Assembly (NCBI GenBank): GCA_013076295.1
Contig: RQOL01000772.1
Span: 4,741,087-4,805,086 of the forward strand
DNA: 64,000 nucleotides
Direction: 5' to 3'
Origin: Sanderia malayensis
Lineage: Eukaryota > Cnidaria > Scyphozoa > Semaeostomeae > Pelagiidae
Shown: positions 1 to 12,309 of the stretch, piece by piece
Numbering within the stretch: position 1 is the first letter of the stretch
How the letters are laid out: each line of letters opens with the position of its first letter
The notes under the pieces: model-generated
The model's input: only the letters and a program-made list of their open reading frames with translations
What the model was told of the DNA's origin: nothing
The model's database searches: none
Made by a program: the position numbers and the translations under genes

Positions 1-3000
1 ATTGAGAATGAATTTTCTTTGTATTGCTCATTATTTTTGCACCAGTTCGAACCATTATCTGAGCTTCTTCGTGAGCTCTTCGGATCTCTTTCAACCATTC
101 CTCGTACTCAGTTTCACTCTACAACAAAACAAACAAAATAAACAAAAGCTGCATAAAATACAAAACTAATTAAATCATAGACAATTAATGATTTGAAAAT
201 AGATTCATGCCTCAGCACGCATTGTATGTTCTTTCTGATCTCTGCTTAATATCTTCATGCATTTAAATCCCTTTATTTGGGTTTCATCAATTGAAAATAT
301 GTCTTCAAATGGTAAAAGGCATTTTGCCGAGCTCTGTGAATGATAATAATAATCAATCAATTACCTCTGCTAGATAGGTCTGAAATATGCAAACAATCAA
401 ATGAGATAATTCTTGTCTGATAGTAATATTTGAATGTCTTACCACTTGCTCCCCACGCCATTCTATCCTGTTTGGAAATAGATAAAAATACTTCCTCTGC
501 CATTGCGACTGGAAAGGTCCCCCCAATCTGCTCAGAAATCCATGCAAAAGACAGTCACTTGATTCCGTAAGTTCTATAAAACAAAACATGAATATTAGGC
601 AGACAGTAAATACATAACAAATAAGATTTGCAAAAGAAATGGATTACATTATAACATAATGTACAGAAACACTTACAATTTGCATGTGCATTAGACAATA
701 GTTTTGTTAGGAATATATTCGCATCATCGAAAACCTATACTTAGTAGCTGTTAATGAATTGCAAAAAGAGCAACTTGCATATGTTTAAAATATACCTATA
801 TGAGTGAGGTTCATTTTGGTTCCCTTTTTTGCTTCCATTTTGTCAGTCTCTTGATTTACAACTTCAAAAACAGTTTCTAAATAAATCGACATAAAAATAA
901 GTAAACCAGCAAATTGATAACATTTGATTATTCGTCTGAAAATATAAGCAGTGGCTTGCATCGAGTCAAAATGCACAAGAAAGAAGGTCAATTTCACCTG
1001 CAATTTCTTGTTGCCATCTCTCTGAGTTGATGTAGTTGAAATTCTTATAAAGAGCTTGGTCTGCTTCGGTCAGCTAAAAAGAAAGATACTTCAAGAATAA
1101 GTTAAAAGAACATAGCCCAAGCCTATAACTATATATTAATAGAAATGACTTGCAATGCAGGAACAATGCTATGATAAGCAACGAAATAATATTATTCACA
1201 TTGCTAATATGCATAAACTGAATCTAGCCGAGATCTGACCTTAATTCCTTTGACGTCATCTTCATCAAATGATCCAATATCAAAAGCATCGGCAGCATTA
1301 ACTTCACCACGTGGTGGAATGAGAGGCGGCACAAGCTGCACATAAATGTCATACGTTTCATCATATGCTATGCTTTGTATATAACACATAGCTACATGCA
1401 CAATACATGCATATACATGGTTAGCAGGACTAGGTTGTGAATCTAAAAGGAGGATTTCACCTTTAATAGTTCAACTTGCTTCCATTCAACAGCTTTGAAG
1501 AAAGGATGCTCTTTGATCTCATCAACCCTGTTGAAGGTATATGAAGTCAGTCATTAAAACATGATTGGATTAATTAAACAAACATATGGATGGTGCAGCT
1601 ATTCAAATACGTTGGTTGTTGATGAACAGCATACCCGGTTCCACGGCAACCCAATCTTAGTGGTACATCTCGTTGTAAAAATCCATTTAATAAAGACCTC
1701 ATTGAGTCACTGAACTCGTCAGGTAGTTTGATATCCTAGACAATTAAAATTAAAAAAGTACACTGGCCCAATAGCAATATCGCAAAAATGATTATGATGT
1801 TGGTGATTAAAATAGAAGCACTTAAATTACCATTGTCAAAGTCATTTTATCAATTTCGTACTTGTCTTTCGTTTTCTGTTGTCGAAAAGGACTGTGCCTG
1901 AAAAAGAAACATAAATTAATTAACCATTCACCCTAACAACATGATTTGATTGATCATCGAATCATTTCTTTGCAGCTGAACTACAATATTTTTTATACAT
2001 AAAGCCAACGTACAGACATATATGTATTATAAGAGAGACAAGTTAATAAATAATAGAGCCTACCCTCTCAATAATTTGTAGAGCATGCATCCAAATGAGA
2101 ACCAGTCGGCCGAAGAATCGTAAGAAACTGCTTTTTGTAAAACCTCTGGCGCCATGTATCCATGTGTTCCACTGTGAAAATACACACCACGATCAATCAA
2201 TGTGGGTTTATACCCGTATAAGCCCCACCCATTCTACAAACTACAAACATATACAAATACAACTACACTACAAACTAACTACATAACTACAAATACAAAA
2301 TCACACAGCTTCAGGGATCAACAGTTTTAGAAACTTACACGCATGCGTGGGGCTTTTTCTTTGAAAAATCACAAGCCAATCCAAGATCAGATATTCTCAC
2401 GTGACCATGTTCATCAAGAAGAATATTTGCAGGCTAGAAAGGCATCAAATAATCAACACAAATTACTCTATATAAAGCATAATTACCGGGGCAAAGTATA
2501 GCATAATTACAACTCTGCGAAGTTTCAATGATGACATTAACAACCTTATTCCAGCTTGGTAATGGTACCACACTAATAAATAACATAGCATTCTATTGTT
2601 AATTAAATGAGAGAGACATTATTTACTTTCAAATCACGATAGCAGATATATCTTCGATGCATGTGTTCAAGTCCAAGGATGATTTCTGAAGCGTAGAATA
2701 AAACCTAAAATAAAAAGATCTGTGAGAAATATATTCGTCACGAAAGTTGAAGATGCAAAAAAGTGCAAGCTAATTCATTTGGGATACAGCTGACATCTTC
2801 ATGAATCTTCATTTGGTTATGCATCAAAGAAGAGCCCGGTAGACAAAAAAAGTTAGTGACCTCTTCTTCTGTAAAGACTCCGTGCTGTGTCAGGTGATAG
2901 TGCAAGTCACCGCCTATAAATAATTCATCAAATTCACAATCTTCAATAAATAATTTTAAAAAGAAGAAGCCAGGAATTCTTTTCATTCAATGAAATGATC

Positions 3001-6000
3001 TTTATAAAATACCAAATACAAACCATTCATTAAATCCAACACAAAACAAAGTTTATCAGATGTTTGAAATGCATACGTCATGCAGACAATAAATGGATTA
3101 TTGACCTAAAAATAAAGGAAAAGAAATCAAATTGACACAAGATGAGTTTATACACATCATATTTTACATATACTTGAAATAGGAAAAGACAGTACGTTGC
3201 TCAGATCACTATAAGGCAAATTGAAGGACTTTTGCATAATAAGTCCTTTTATTAGTGATCTTATAGTGGTCTCAGCGCAAGGTAATAAAAAAGTTGGGGA
3301 CACGAGGATATCGATTGATAAAGTTGAGCACACACCAATGATAACATCACTCTCTCGTTTAAAGCCAATGTTTCTCCTTGCTTCAATTTAATTCGCTTCT
3401 TATCCAAGCATTTCATTGCATACCTACAAAGAAGCGACCGCAAAACGCCTTATGGATCAAGCATCTTTAATAAACGACTTAAATATTCACCAAGATATCA
3501 TCTTTCTTGATGAACATTTAATCTTAGCGAGTCGTGATTTGCAATACTTTTATGTATAATTCTCGTGGCTCATTAGATAAAGCAAATTTATATTAGTAAC
3601 AACATAAGCAAGTAAAATATGTTGCGGTGAAAATTCAAGGAATAAAAGGCCGAGAAAGGATGACAGTTTAATATATATTATCTTATCTTACATTTTTCCA
3701 GTGTCTGCTTTTCGGCATCCATACACTTCTCCAAAACCACCTCGACCAATGATACGATGCACACTAAAATCATTCATACTTAACTGGGATGAAGAAAAGA
3801 AACAGTGATAGCAAACAAAGCAACCAAGTGATGAATCAATGGCATACATGGCACGTAGATATCTTAACTCTTTTCAAGGTGTTCAACCCTCTCCAAATAC
3901 CAGATTATGAGCAGATGTGAGCAGAGTCTGCAACAGTGTGCGAAAAGAAATACATATCAAAGCACCTACATGTAAATTGAGCTCTAAGTTCTTCCATTGT
4001 AAAAATCTAATGTATTTATCACTGCAAAAAAAAGAAATAAATATCTCATTATAGAAGCTAATTTTAGAAAGGAAAATAAATAAAAATTAAAGAAAATAAA
4101 TGCGACTGGCAATTGGCTTACCTTTTCAAAAATTTATCGAATATTCTACCTCTTAGACTGTCTCTAATTTCTTTATCATAAAGCTAAAAGAAATATTCTT
4201 CAACATGATTCCCTGTCATGGATAGCTAATACCAAAGAGATCTTGTTTTTAAACTGTGAGTATATGTTACTGTATCCCTATACAATTACTCTCCCCCAAA
4301 TAAAACTCACACGAACAATTTTCAATTGACAATTTGCAGACAAGTTTCCTTGTTCGTGTGCATGGACAACGAGTGATATTTTAAAATTTTTTCATTTGTC
4401 AAATGTAATTGCTGGTGTAGATTAGCACCAAGTTTCTTCGACAAGTGTTTGCTTTGCCAGGAATAGGCTTTTACGACTTCTGAGGCAACAAGCAAATTGG
4501 CTTGTCAAGTTTACTTGTGAAGTCGTTTACACGGGCAAGTTTCACATATGCCAATTTTCAATACAACAAATAAAAGCTGGTTATGCAAGTGTCATAGCAG
4601 CTCAAATTGACCCCATCTGCACAAGCAACATAAAATTGTCAATTAAAAATTTTCATAGAAAAATTGCTCGTGTAACCTGGCCTTGAGTAAATGGATGATT
4701 GCATAAAGCAGTAGAATTAACTAAACATATTCCGTTTACCTCAAATAAGTTCAATGGGACTTCTCCTTTCAGTAAAAGCTTACGAACATGTTCTGTTGCT
4801 TCAAATGAGAATGACTAAAAGATAAATAAAAATAGAATACAAGCATTTTTTATAAGAAACCCTCTATAAGAAACCGACCCCTAAGACACCTAAAAATTTA
4901 AGAAACCATAGTACTACTACTAGTTTTCGTCAAGCTTGAGAGCCTGGTGTCACCTAGTACAACAGGCAAATGTGGCAGTTTCGATACGAAGACCTAGATG
5001 GAATTGACATGATTCTTTTGGAAGATTAGAACATTTACTAGGCATTTTAGAAGGTTTTTTGTTTTGTTACTGTTTATTTGCATTGAATTGTGATGTCTCT
5101 TGGCCCTTTCTACGTAATTTCACTTCCAAATTTAAGAAACGTTTAAGAAACCTTTAGTACTACAATTGCCATAAAAGATTGGCATTACTTTGGAGCTTAG
5201 TTTTTTTTATAAAAAAATGCATGTATTACTTATCAACTTATTCAAATGGGCTGTGAGTCACTTATTAGAAAACGGTTGAAAATGATCAAATTGCGCTATC
5301 GAAATAAACGTTTTGGAATCCAAAAAAGAAATAAACATAGTAATGACAAAGAAAAGGAAAGAAATGAAATAAAATGAAAAAGAAGGTAGTTGAGCTCCAA
5401 GATATATTAAAAACAAAATTGTCAATTATCTGAGCAATATCAAGCATTTCATAGCTGCAGAACCTACTTATGTTATAAATTGAGTAATTGTATATTGTTT
5501 TGTGCGTGGTGTTTTGCTTGTATGCGCTTGCCGACATATCGTCTTAAACAGCTTCATTGGAAATGTCAAAGAGCATGCCGACAGTAAATATTTAAAATGC
5601 AAAGATACGATGTCAGTTCAAACTCAATTCCCATTTCGGGCGCTTCTTCCAGTATGATAATAATCTGATGATATTAGTTCAAGTTTGACTTGAGATAAAA
5701 CATCTGACTTCACAACATAAAACTTATTATATGGCGAAATTATTGGTTAACGGGGCATTCGATTCAATGGCCTGATCGTTTCATCTAATCTAATCCGATT
5801 TGATGAACAACACTGAACATTTGTTTCGTGCAAATGTTCAGAACGCTTGACCACCGTGTTCAAAAATGTTCAGCCTTGTTCAGTGTTTTTCAGTGTTGTT
5901 GACATAAGTTTGATCGCGATCAAGCCTTCACTAAGCAAATTTGTTGAGTACAGGTTTTTTTATAAGAACAGCCTTTATAAGAAACACCAGGCTGAGATTA

Positions 6001-9000
6001 GGCCAAAAAATAAGAACAACACATGAAACAAGGCAGGCTGAGATTCAACAAAACTCAAGAAATAAAATATCAGAAGCAATCGAAAATAGCAAAATACTAC
6101 AAGAACAGAACAATAGAAAGCGCTAAACAGCCATTAAACAAACTTATTGCAATATAATTAGTTCAACACCATCGATATCGGTTTGCATATATTGCCCCGT
6201 TCAAACGCTCGCAACAATTTAATGAACATCACTGAACATTTACAAGGCGATGTTCAGTGGTGTTCAGTGCAGACAGTTCAAACGCTCGCAACATGTGCTT
6301 ACAACATTTTCCAAATTTGATAGCTTTTGAGGTTTTGACATTCTTGACTGCTTCACTCAGTACGGGGTAGTAATTGAATTGAGCATGCGTCGACTGAACA
6401 ATATTGAGATGGGGTGTTCAAACGGACTGAACATCCACTGAACATTTTTAATCACTTTTGATTTTCTCTGAACACAACTGAACATCGCTGAACACGACTG
6501 AACACGACTCAATAGGGTGCTAAAACACTCGCAACATTTCACTGAACATCGATGTTCATTGATGTTCAGTAAAATGTTGCAAGCGTTTGAACGGGGTTTA
6601 TATTTAGGGTTGTTCAGTGGAATATTCAGTGCACTTGATAGCAAGGCTTAACCTGACTTGATCTTGATAATACATAGTATACATTCATCACTGCTATGAA
6701 TATAACTTAACCGATTCTTGATTCTTTAAACAACTGATGTGATCATTGATTGAATGATTAAATATGAAGCAAGTTTCAAATATTCGAAGCATTGCAACCT
6801 ACTATTGAAGATAAAATAGATACAAGAAAAGCATGAAAATAACGTTCAAAGAAACTTACATGAGAGCAGGATAGTAATTCCTTCATGATATAATTATCGA
6901 AAATTTCACGTGCAGCCTGAAGTCGATCTTCGACACTTTGCTTGCTTTCATAATCTTTGATCTACAAAATATGAAATATCAGTCAACTTTTCATGGTGAA
7001 AAGGGGTATATTCAAGAGGAGACAATGAGAATGGCTAATAATGATTGGGAATTCTTAAGAATTATTCATCGCTTGTTCTTGAAGAAATGAACATTTTCCG
7101 CAAGCAAAAATAACGGAAAAATAGAAAAAAAGGCAAGAAAGTATAAAGGTGTAAACATCTCCACGTCAATGACTTATGTATGCAATCATTGTATTGTATG
7201 CATTATATACAAAGCAGATAATACGATTGTCCTTCGTAATTTGCATTTCTCTAATCAAACTCGCATGTTATCTAGTATACAAAATTAAAATCACTCATTG
7301 CAAATGCCATACGTCATAAGCAAGAGATCGCTCTGTTTATCAAAAAATCTTAAATAATTCCCATTAATTAAAAAAGATCTCGCTTGCTCTAGGGGTGAAT
7401 GCAAGGGACATGGAGATCTGTCTTGAATAAACAGAATTTTTGATGATCTCTGATGGTTCGCAAAGCTGCAAGAGCACTGTCAACACTTTGAAAGATGCAA
7501 GATATTTCTATCTAGTGCAAAGAGAGGTGAAGAGAGTATCACAAAGAACCCACCGCTTCGTAGAATAGGATTTGAGGAACTGGTTCATCGCATATTGCCT
7601 CACAGAATTCTTTGAATAATAAATAACCTAAAAAACAAAATGCTAATTTCAACAACAACCAATTGCAGGTTGTATTTGAGCGCTTGTTGTCTTGCCGTTC
7701 CGGCCTTGTCAAACTAAATGAAGCCGACAAAGATCGTTTGGCAAAGAATGGACGAAATGAGACACTTCCTACGAACATTGAATTTGTAACCAACGAGTAC
7801 TTAGCTAAGAAAAAGTTGCGACATTTACAAATGCTATCCAATGTCACCACGCAATTTAATCGTCATCTCTTTACCTCCGTTCCCCGTTTAGTCGTTATTT
7901 ACAAAAGTTTATAATGACGACTGTCTTATGTGGAAGGCGCAATACAGCCATCTCTTCAAATAATGAGCTTCATACCATATAAAATAAATGTTCAAGTTGA
8001 CTTTCTTAAAATCTCTACGTGTGTTTTTAAGCAAGTTTAAATTTAATAAAAAAACTTTTTTTTATCTTCTGTTTGTTTTGTTGAATTTTGCTGAACAAGA
8101 GATGTACCTGTTCACTACGATCTTATTGGCAAACATTAAAATAATGAAAGGATAAAAAAGCCAAAGCCTAAAAATTGGGCAGAGCTTAACCTATTGCTTG
8201 TGGATTTGTTCCATAATTATAATCATGGAAACATCTTGCAATAGTTTGACATTTGCATTATTTGAATGATGATTATATTACCACAAACAGAAACTACTAT
8301 TAAGTTGGTTTTACATTCCTTTTGCACTTTGCTTATGGATTTTATAAATAAGACTTTAATTTCATGAAATTGTGATCCCTCTGCTGCACAATAACCACAC
8401 CCAAGAAATTAATATTGAAGACTTCAGCAAGCAAAGATTTCAGCAGAAAATCCTCTTAAAGTCAAAAATCAAAATTAAATAATTAGCTATTCTGGAGCTA
8501 TTATGATCAGCTTTGTTTTTAATAAAAAAATTTTGCTTTGCAGATTAATGTTTTCATGTTTTCATGCAGGGCATCCAACAAAAATATTTCCCCTTCATTT
8601 TTCTAATATAATATTTTTGAAATGTTCATAAAAGATTTGCAATCTTGCTCACTGGGATACTTTCAGGTGTATTATAAGCACAACAGATGGAATCACATTA
8701 TCTGAAATATCAATCATTGAAACAAAGAACACCCATATCCTGCAATTCAAAACTTTTATGAGAAATTTTCATTGAAAAGTTATAAAAAGAGTGTTGAGCT
8801 GGTGAAATTCAATAGGAAGGTTTCTACCTGTTCAGTGAAAGTTTACAATTAAAAATTAATGAGAAAATTCATTCTACACTTATCGTGGGCAGGACGTTTT
8901 TGCCTATGAAATATTTAAGCCATTTCCTATATGCTGAATGTAAAGCTATAATTTCTGCATTATCTTTAACTTAGTTCAAGTATCAAAATAAGGCTTTTTG

Positions 9001-9825
9001 GAAAACTATGCCACTCACATTGCTACCCAAGGCTAGGATAAAATTTATGGTTCCAAAAAAAATGATATTGGCACATATCAATACAAATTTCAAAATTTGC
9101 AATAAAATAAATGCAATTATACTTACCAAGCTTCTGGTCAAATATATTAGAAAATGTAACTTCTGATCTATCATTTAGATACTTGTGCATGACACTATAG
9201 ACCCTAAAAGTCGAATAATGAAAAATTCAAAACAAGCTCCTAAGTCTTAAAACAAAAATCAGGCTATTTCTGGATATTTTGGCTATTTGAAAGCATAAAC
9301 AGGCCCCATTAAAGAGAATACACCAATATCGGCCATATTCAATAGCATTATGCAACACACAGCCCTAATAAACGATAGACAACATTTAAACATAGACAAC
9401 AATGTTGAAGCAATTGTGTTATTTCTTCCTGTCCTATTCCAAGACAATAAAGTTGGACTAAAAGAACTTGTGTCATCGTTAAATTCAAAAAATATCCTTT
9501 GCATCCCATCCTAAACATTACAATAATACTAGCATTAAAAATGCGCAGTTATTTCCTAATATTTTGGACACATTATTTCTTGTGCAGATGTCAAAAGGCA
9601 TCGAATACAGCCGGTGATAAATGTAAACAACATCAAAAATCACAAGACTTAGTGGATATAAACATTAAAATCTAGCTGCATGTTGGCGATAAATATTACG
9701 CAAAATACTTACGAAGCATCAGGCAATGTTATTTTCTTGCTGGCTCTTGCAGCCGGAGTTGATTTAGATTTTTCCATTGCCATTAAATAGCTCACATCCG
9801 CCAACACCGCCTCAAGGTCGGCCAT
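1..9825 (-). CDS. GRK2: G-protein-coupled receptor kinase 2 (beta-adrenergic receptor kinase), 3' end beyond window
   Basis: Phosphorylates agonist-occupied GPCRs to trigger arrestin binding; acts at the plasma membrane, recruited by G-beta-gamma. Exons (minus, 5' to 3'): 9713-9825, 9127-9203, 7554-7627, 6860-6961, 4740-4814, 4122-4183, 3970-4021, 3692-3783, 3336-3423, 3024-3105, 2861-2913, 2627-2704, 2339-2433, 2064-2171, 1831-1897, 1635-1735, 1461-1527, 1240-1335, 998-1073, 796-876, 443-573, 211-333, 1-118. All phases join and give 670 codons; human GRK2 has 689 residues, so only the tail is missing. The N-terminus [20 protein letters not shown] is GRK2/3-specific. Next come an RGS-homology region (about 50-175), a kinase domain with GRGGFGEV (about 197), YRDLK (about 312), the GRK-typical DLG in place of DFG (about 332) and MAPEVLQK, then a PH domain ([18 protein letters not shown]). 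Two splice donors are atypical: GTCACT after 2861 and a GC donor after 211. The kinase segment LSLVNNPFIV is three residues shorter than in human. Confidence 0.96.
4305..4676. repeat. MITE-like imperfect inverted repeat in a GRK2 intron
   Basis: The left end (CACACGAACAATTTT then CAATTGACAATT) is mirrored at the right end (AATTGTCAATT, then AAAAATTGCTCGTGT). The interior also contains several copies of a CAAGTTT/TTGTCAA motif. It lies entirely in the intron between GRK2 exons 4740-4814 and 4122-4183. No coding potential was seen. Confidence 0.45.
5815..6640. repeat. TGTTCAGTG/CACTGAACA-rich miniature elements in a GRK2 intron
   Basis: Dozens of copies in both orientations of a 9-bp motif (TGTTCAGTG or CACTGAACA, with variants). 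One bounded element runs about 6195-6597: its left end CCCCGTTCAAACGCTCGC is mirrored by GCAAGCGTTTGAACGGGG. A second internal copy of the left end sits near 6275. The ORF read across here is low-complexity and not a gene. The family looks like a MITE with subterminal motif arrays. Confidence 0.6.
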
Positions 9826-10137
9826 TTTGAAGCCGTCAAAGCACAACTTGCAACTTTGCAAGGTTGAAATGCTTCTGCTTGACTTTTATTCCTTCTGCTT
9901 TCCTCTTTCTCACTTTCTCTCAGGCTGCAAAGGAGGCCAAAGTTCTCAACCAGGGGAAGTCTCGTAACTTTTCGTGCCTATCTGCCTAACTGGCAGAAGA
10001 AACATCAAATAAATTCATTACTCCTGACTGAGCCCGCGGGGTACTCTAATTAGGGTCGAGGGGTCTGGTCAGCTTTGGGGCCTTACCATGGCTACAAAAT
10101 GGCCCAATTTAGAGAAATAACAACCAACAACCGCATG
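9826..10137. other. GRK2 upstream region
   Basis: About 300 bases upstream of the GRK2 start codon. It is less AT-rich than the rest of the intergenic DNA and should hold the 5' UTR and promoter on the minus strand. I see no clear TATA box or initiator and no other gene. Confidence 0.35.
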
Positions 10138-10215
10138 GGGTAGTAACTATTTTTCAAATAGTTATATCTCTTAGAGGTAGTAACTATTTTTCAAATAGTT
10201 ACTACCTCTAAGAGA
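10138..10215. repeat. Duplicated AACTATTTTTCAAATAGTT palindrome
   Basis: The palindrome AACTATTTTTCAAATAGTT occurs twice in direct orientation, separated by ATATCTCTTAGAGGTAGT. The right flank CTACCTCTAAGAG is the inverse of that spacer, so the whole unit can fold into a cruciform. No coding potential. Confidence 0.7.
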
Positions 10216-10611
10216 GGATTTTTCTTGATTGTTCAGTTGAGATTGCGACTTACTAGAAAAAATGCACAAGCCTTTATAATCAACAAAAGTGAGCGCGTGG
10301 CGGATGAATTTCTCAAAAACGAAAAAGCAAGCATAAAATATTATAGCATTCTACAATTTGAAGACTTTTGCAAAAACAGACTGCCATTTAAAGATAGTAT
10401 TAAAAATTACAGCCTGGCCCTCTCTGAACACAACTAGACCCCCTCTCAGGCTTTAATGGGAATTATCATCCCCTCCCCCTTAGGCTGCTAGGGAAAAAAA
10501 GGTGGAAAATTTGTAATAAATTTTTAATGTGTTACTTGCAAAAGAGTCTTCTCGCAGTAAAATCAAAGTTTTGAATTAACTGTTTATATTTATTTCGAGA
10601 AAAGGTAGTGA

Positions 10612-11109
10612 GTGGCTCCAAACTACATTACAGGCAAAAAAATTCGGACACAAAGATTTCGGGCAAAATATTTTCGGACGTTTTTCAAAGTTATTTCGGA
10701 TGCTCCCGCAAAAACACTCGGTGTCTCTCTCAACATTTTCTTTCCCTTTGTGCGGCTTTGTACACGTTTTTTTAAGAAACCTAGCTCAGGCCCTACAAGA
10801 AAAAGTGTCTTGGTTCGAAAGAATGGTAAGAACCAGAAAATGTTTTGCTTTGCTGTATTTTTCTGCGTTGCAAAAATTTCGGACATTAAACACTTGTTTG
10901 CCTTTAATGTATTAATTTGTGAGCTCGTAGCCGAGAAGCACAACCTTACTTTCAGTAATACTGCAGCATGGATTAAGCAAAAGCTTGCTTTCAGCTTGGT
11001 TCGCTCTGCTGTCACTTTTATCCGTGGCTCACGTTCTAGAAAGAGCTGTGTTGGGTTCGACAACATTGCTGATGCTGACGTGAAGATGAACGATTCTCTG
11101 ATTAACTGA
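10612..11109 (+). other. Unidentified 165-codon ORF, possibly a transposon C-terminus
   Basis: An uninterrupted 165-codon reading frame that is also largely open on the opposite strand (147 codons, 10623-11066). Its last third contains an amphipathic stretch ending in the motif SLVRSAVTFIRGSRSRK. I associate this with C-termini of uncharacterised transposon-linked proteins in marine invertebrates, but that is memory, not a search result. The first two thirds are rich in Phe and Lys and look non-coding. No splice-supported neighbours or poly(A) signal were recognised. It may be a degenerate mobile-element remnant or chance. Confidence 0.25.
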
Positions 11110-11367
11110 CTTTTGACTTTTTCAACTGCTTTTACTAATTTAAATTTGTTTTAATATCTATTCTAATTTCCGTATGACTAGCGATGTACTTTTAGTAATT
11201 ATTCGGATATCTTTTTTGTAATTCATTCTAGATTTGAGATTCACAACCTGTGGCTTACTCAGCTCTAAATTCAGTTTTGCAATTGCAGTAGATTCATTGG
11301 TTGGTATTTGCCTGCGTAAAAAAAAATTAATTTGCAAGCAAGTTTCAGGTCTCGCCCTTTGATAAAA

Positions 11368-11733
11368 TATACTCTTAGGTGCCTAATTGCCGTCCCCCCC
11401 GCTAATTAATTTTTGAAAATTTTTCCAACCCCCCCCGCTCTTATTAGGACCCCCCGCTTATTAAATTTTTCAACTTCGCGTAAGTGACGCGTATTGAAAA
11501 TTCATATCAGAGTATTCAAAATCACAAAATAAATAGATAAGAGTCTTGCATAGACAAAATAAGATAAAAATTGAGTCTGGGGAAGGAGAACAACTTTGAA
11601 ATAAATTCAACAAAAATCCAACCCCCCCCCCCCCCCCCGCTAATTGGGACCCCTCCGGCAATTAATTTTCAGCAAAAAATCCAACCCCCCCGCTAATTGG
11701 GACCCCCCCGGCAATTGGGCACCTAAGAGTATA
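11368..11733. repeat. MITE with TATACTCTTAGGTGCC termini and C-rich core
   Basis: The left terminus TATACTCTTAGGTGCCTAAT is mirrored by the right terminus ATTGGGCACCTAAGAGTATA. The core consists of repeated units of CCCCCC-GCTAATTGGGACC type and a run of about 18 cytosines near 11621-11638. About 366 bp, non-coding; the ORF on its minus strand is glycine low-complexity. Confidence 0.7.
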
Positions 11734-12301
11734 CCGTATTTACTCGAGTGAGCGCCGCCCCCTTATGAGCGCCCCCCCCGAATGAGCGCCGCATTTGAGA
11801 TAAATAAAGTTAAAGAGCGCCGCCCAAGAATGAGTGCCGCAGTAATCTTTTTTGCAAATGCTGCGCAAAAATCGCCAGAATCGTTAAAATCAAACAGGAA
11901 AAACTGCAAACCTCGGGAATTTATTTTCTTGTATCAAAACACAATTAGAAGTTTGATTTTGGATGACATCATTTTCACACATTTTTAAATGAAATGCCAC
12001 GATATCTTTCCATTGGCTTGTTATTAAAATGCAAAAGTAAAACCATTGAACAGTGCGTGATTAGACCTTGACCTTTTGAATGATATTTGTTTTTGAGTTT
12101 GGTTGAGGTTTTATAATTATATTACTTCATAAATCCAATGGCCACATCATATAACCATAGAAACATTTAACAAACTTCAATTCAAATATATCCTTCGAAG
12201 AGTCTAATCAAGCACGGTTCAATGGCGTTATTTTCGAACTTAAATAACAGGCCAATAAAAAGATATCGCGGCACTTCATTTTAAATTGTGTGAAAATGAT
12301 C
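11732..12301. repeat. CGCCC-type repeat end followed by a hairpin
   Basis: Starts TACCGTATTTACTCGAGTGA followed by GCGCC(G/C) modules, the same terminus as the copies at 42468 and 54101. It is followed by an internal inverted repeat: 11962-12025 pairs with 12243-12301 (around GATATC and TGTGAAAATGAT). The matching right terminus was not found, so the copy may be truncated or composite. Confidence 0.5.
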
Positions 12302-12309
12302 AAAGTCTG

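Noticed and set aside
365..379. Possible 15-nt GRK2 mini-exon (TYLAE) between CAG and GTAATT
   Set aside because: The exon 211-333 with a better acceptor continues the PH domain ([15 protein letters not shown]) in frame without it.
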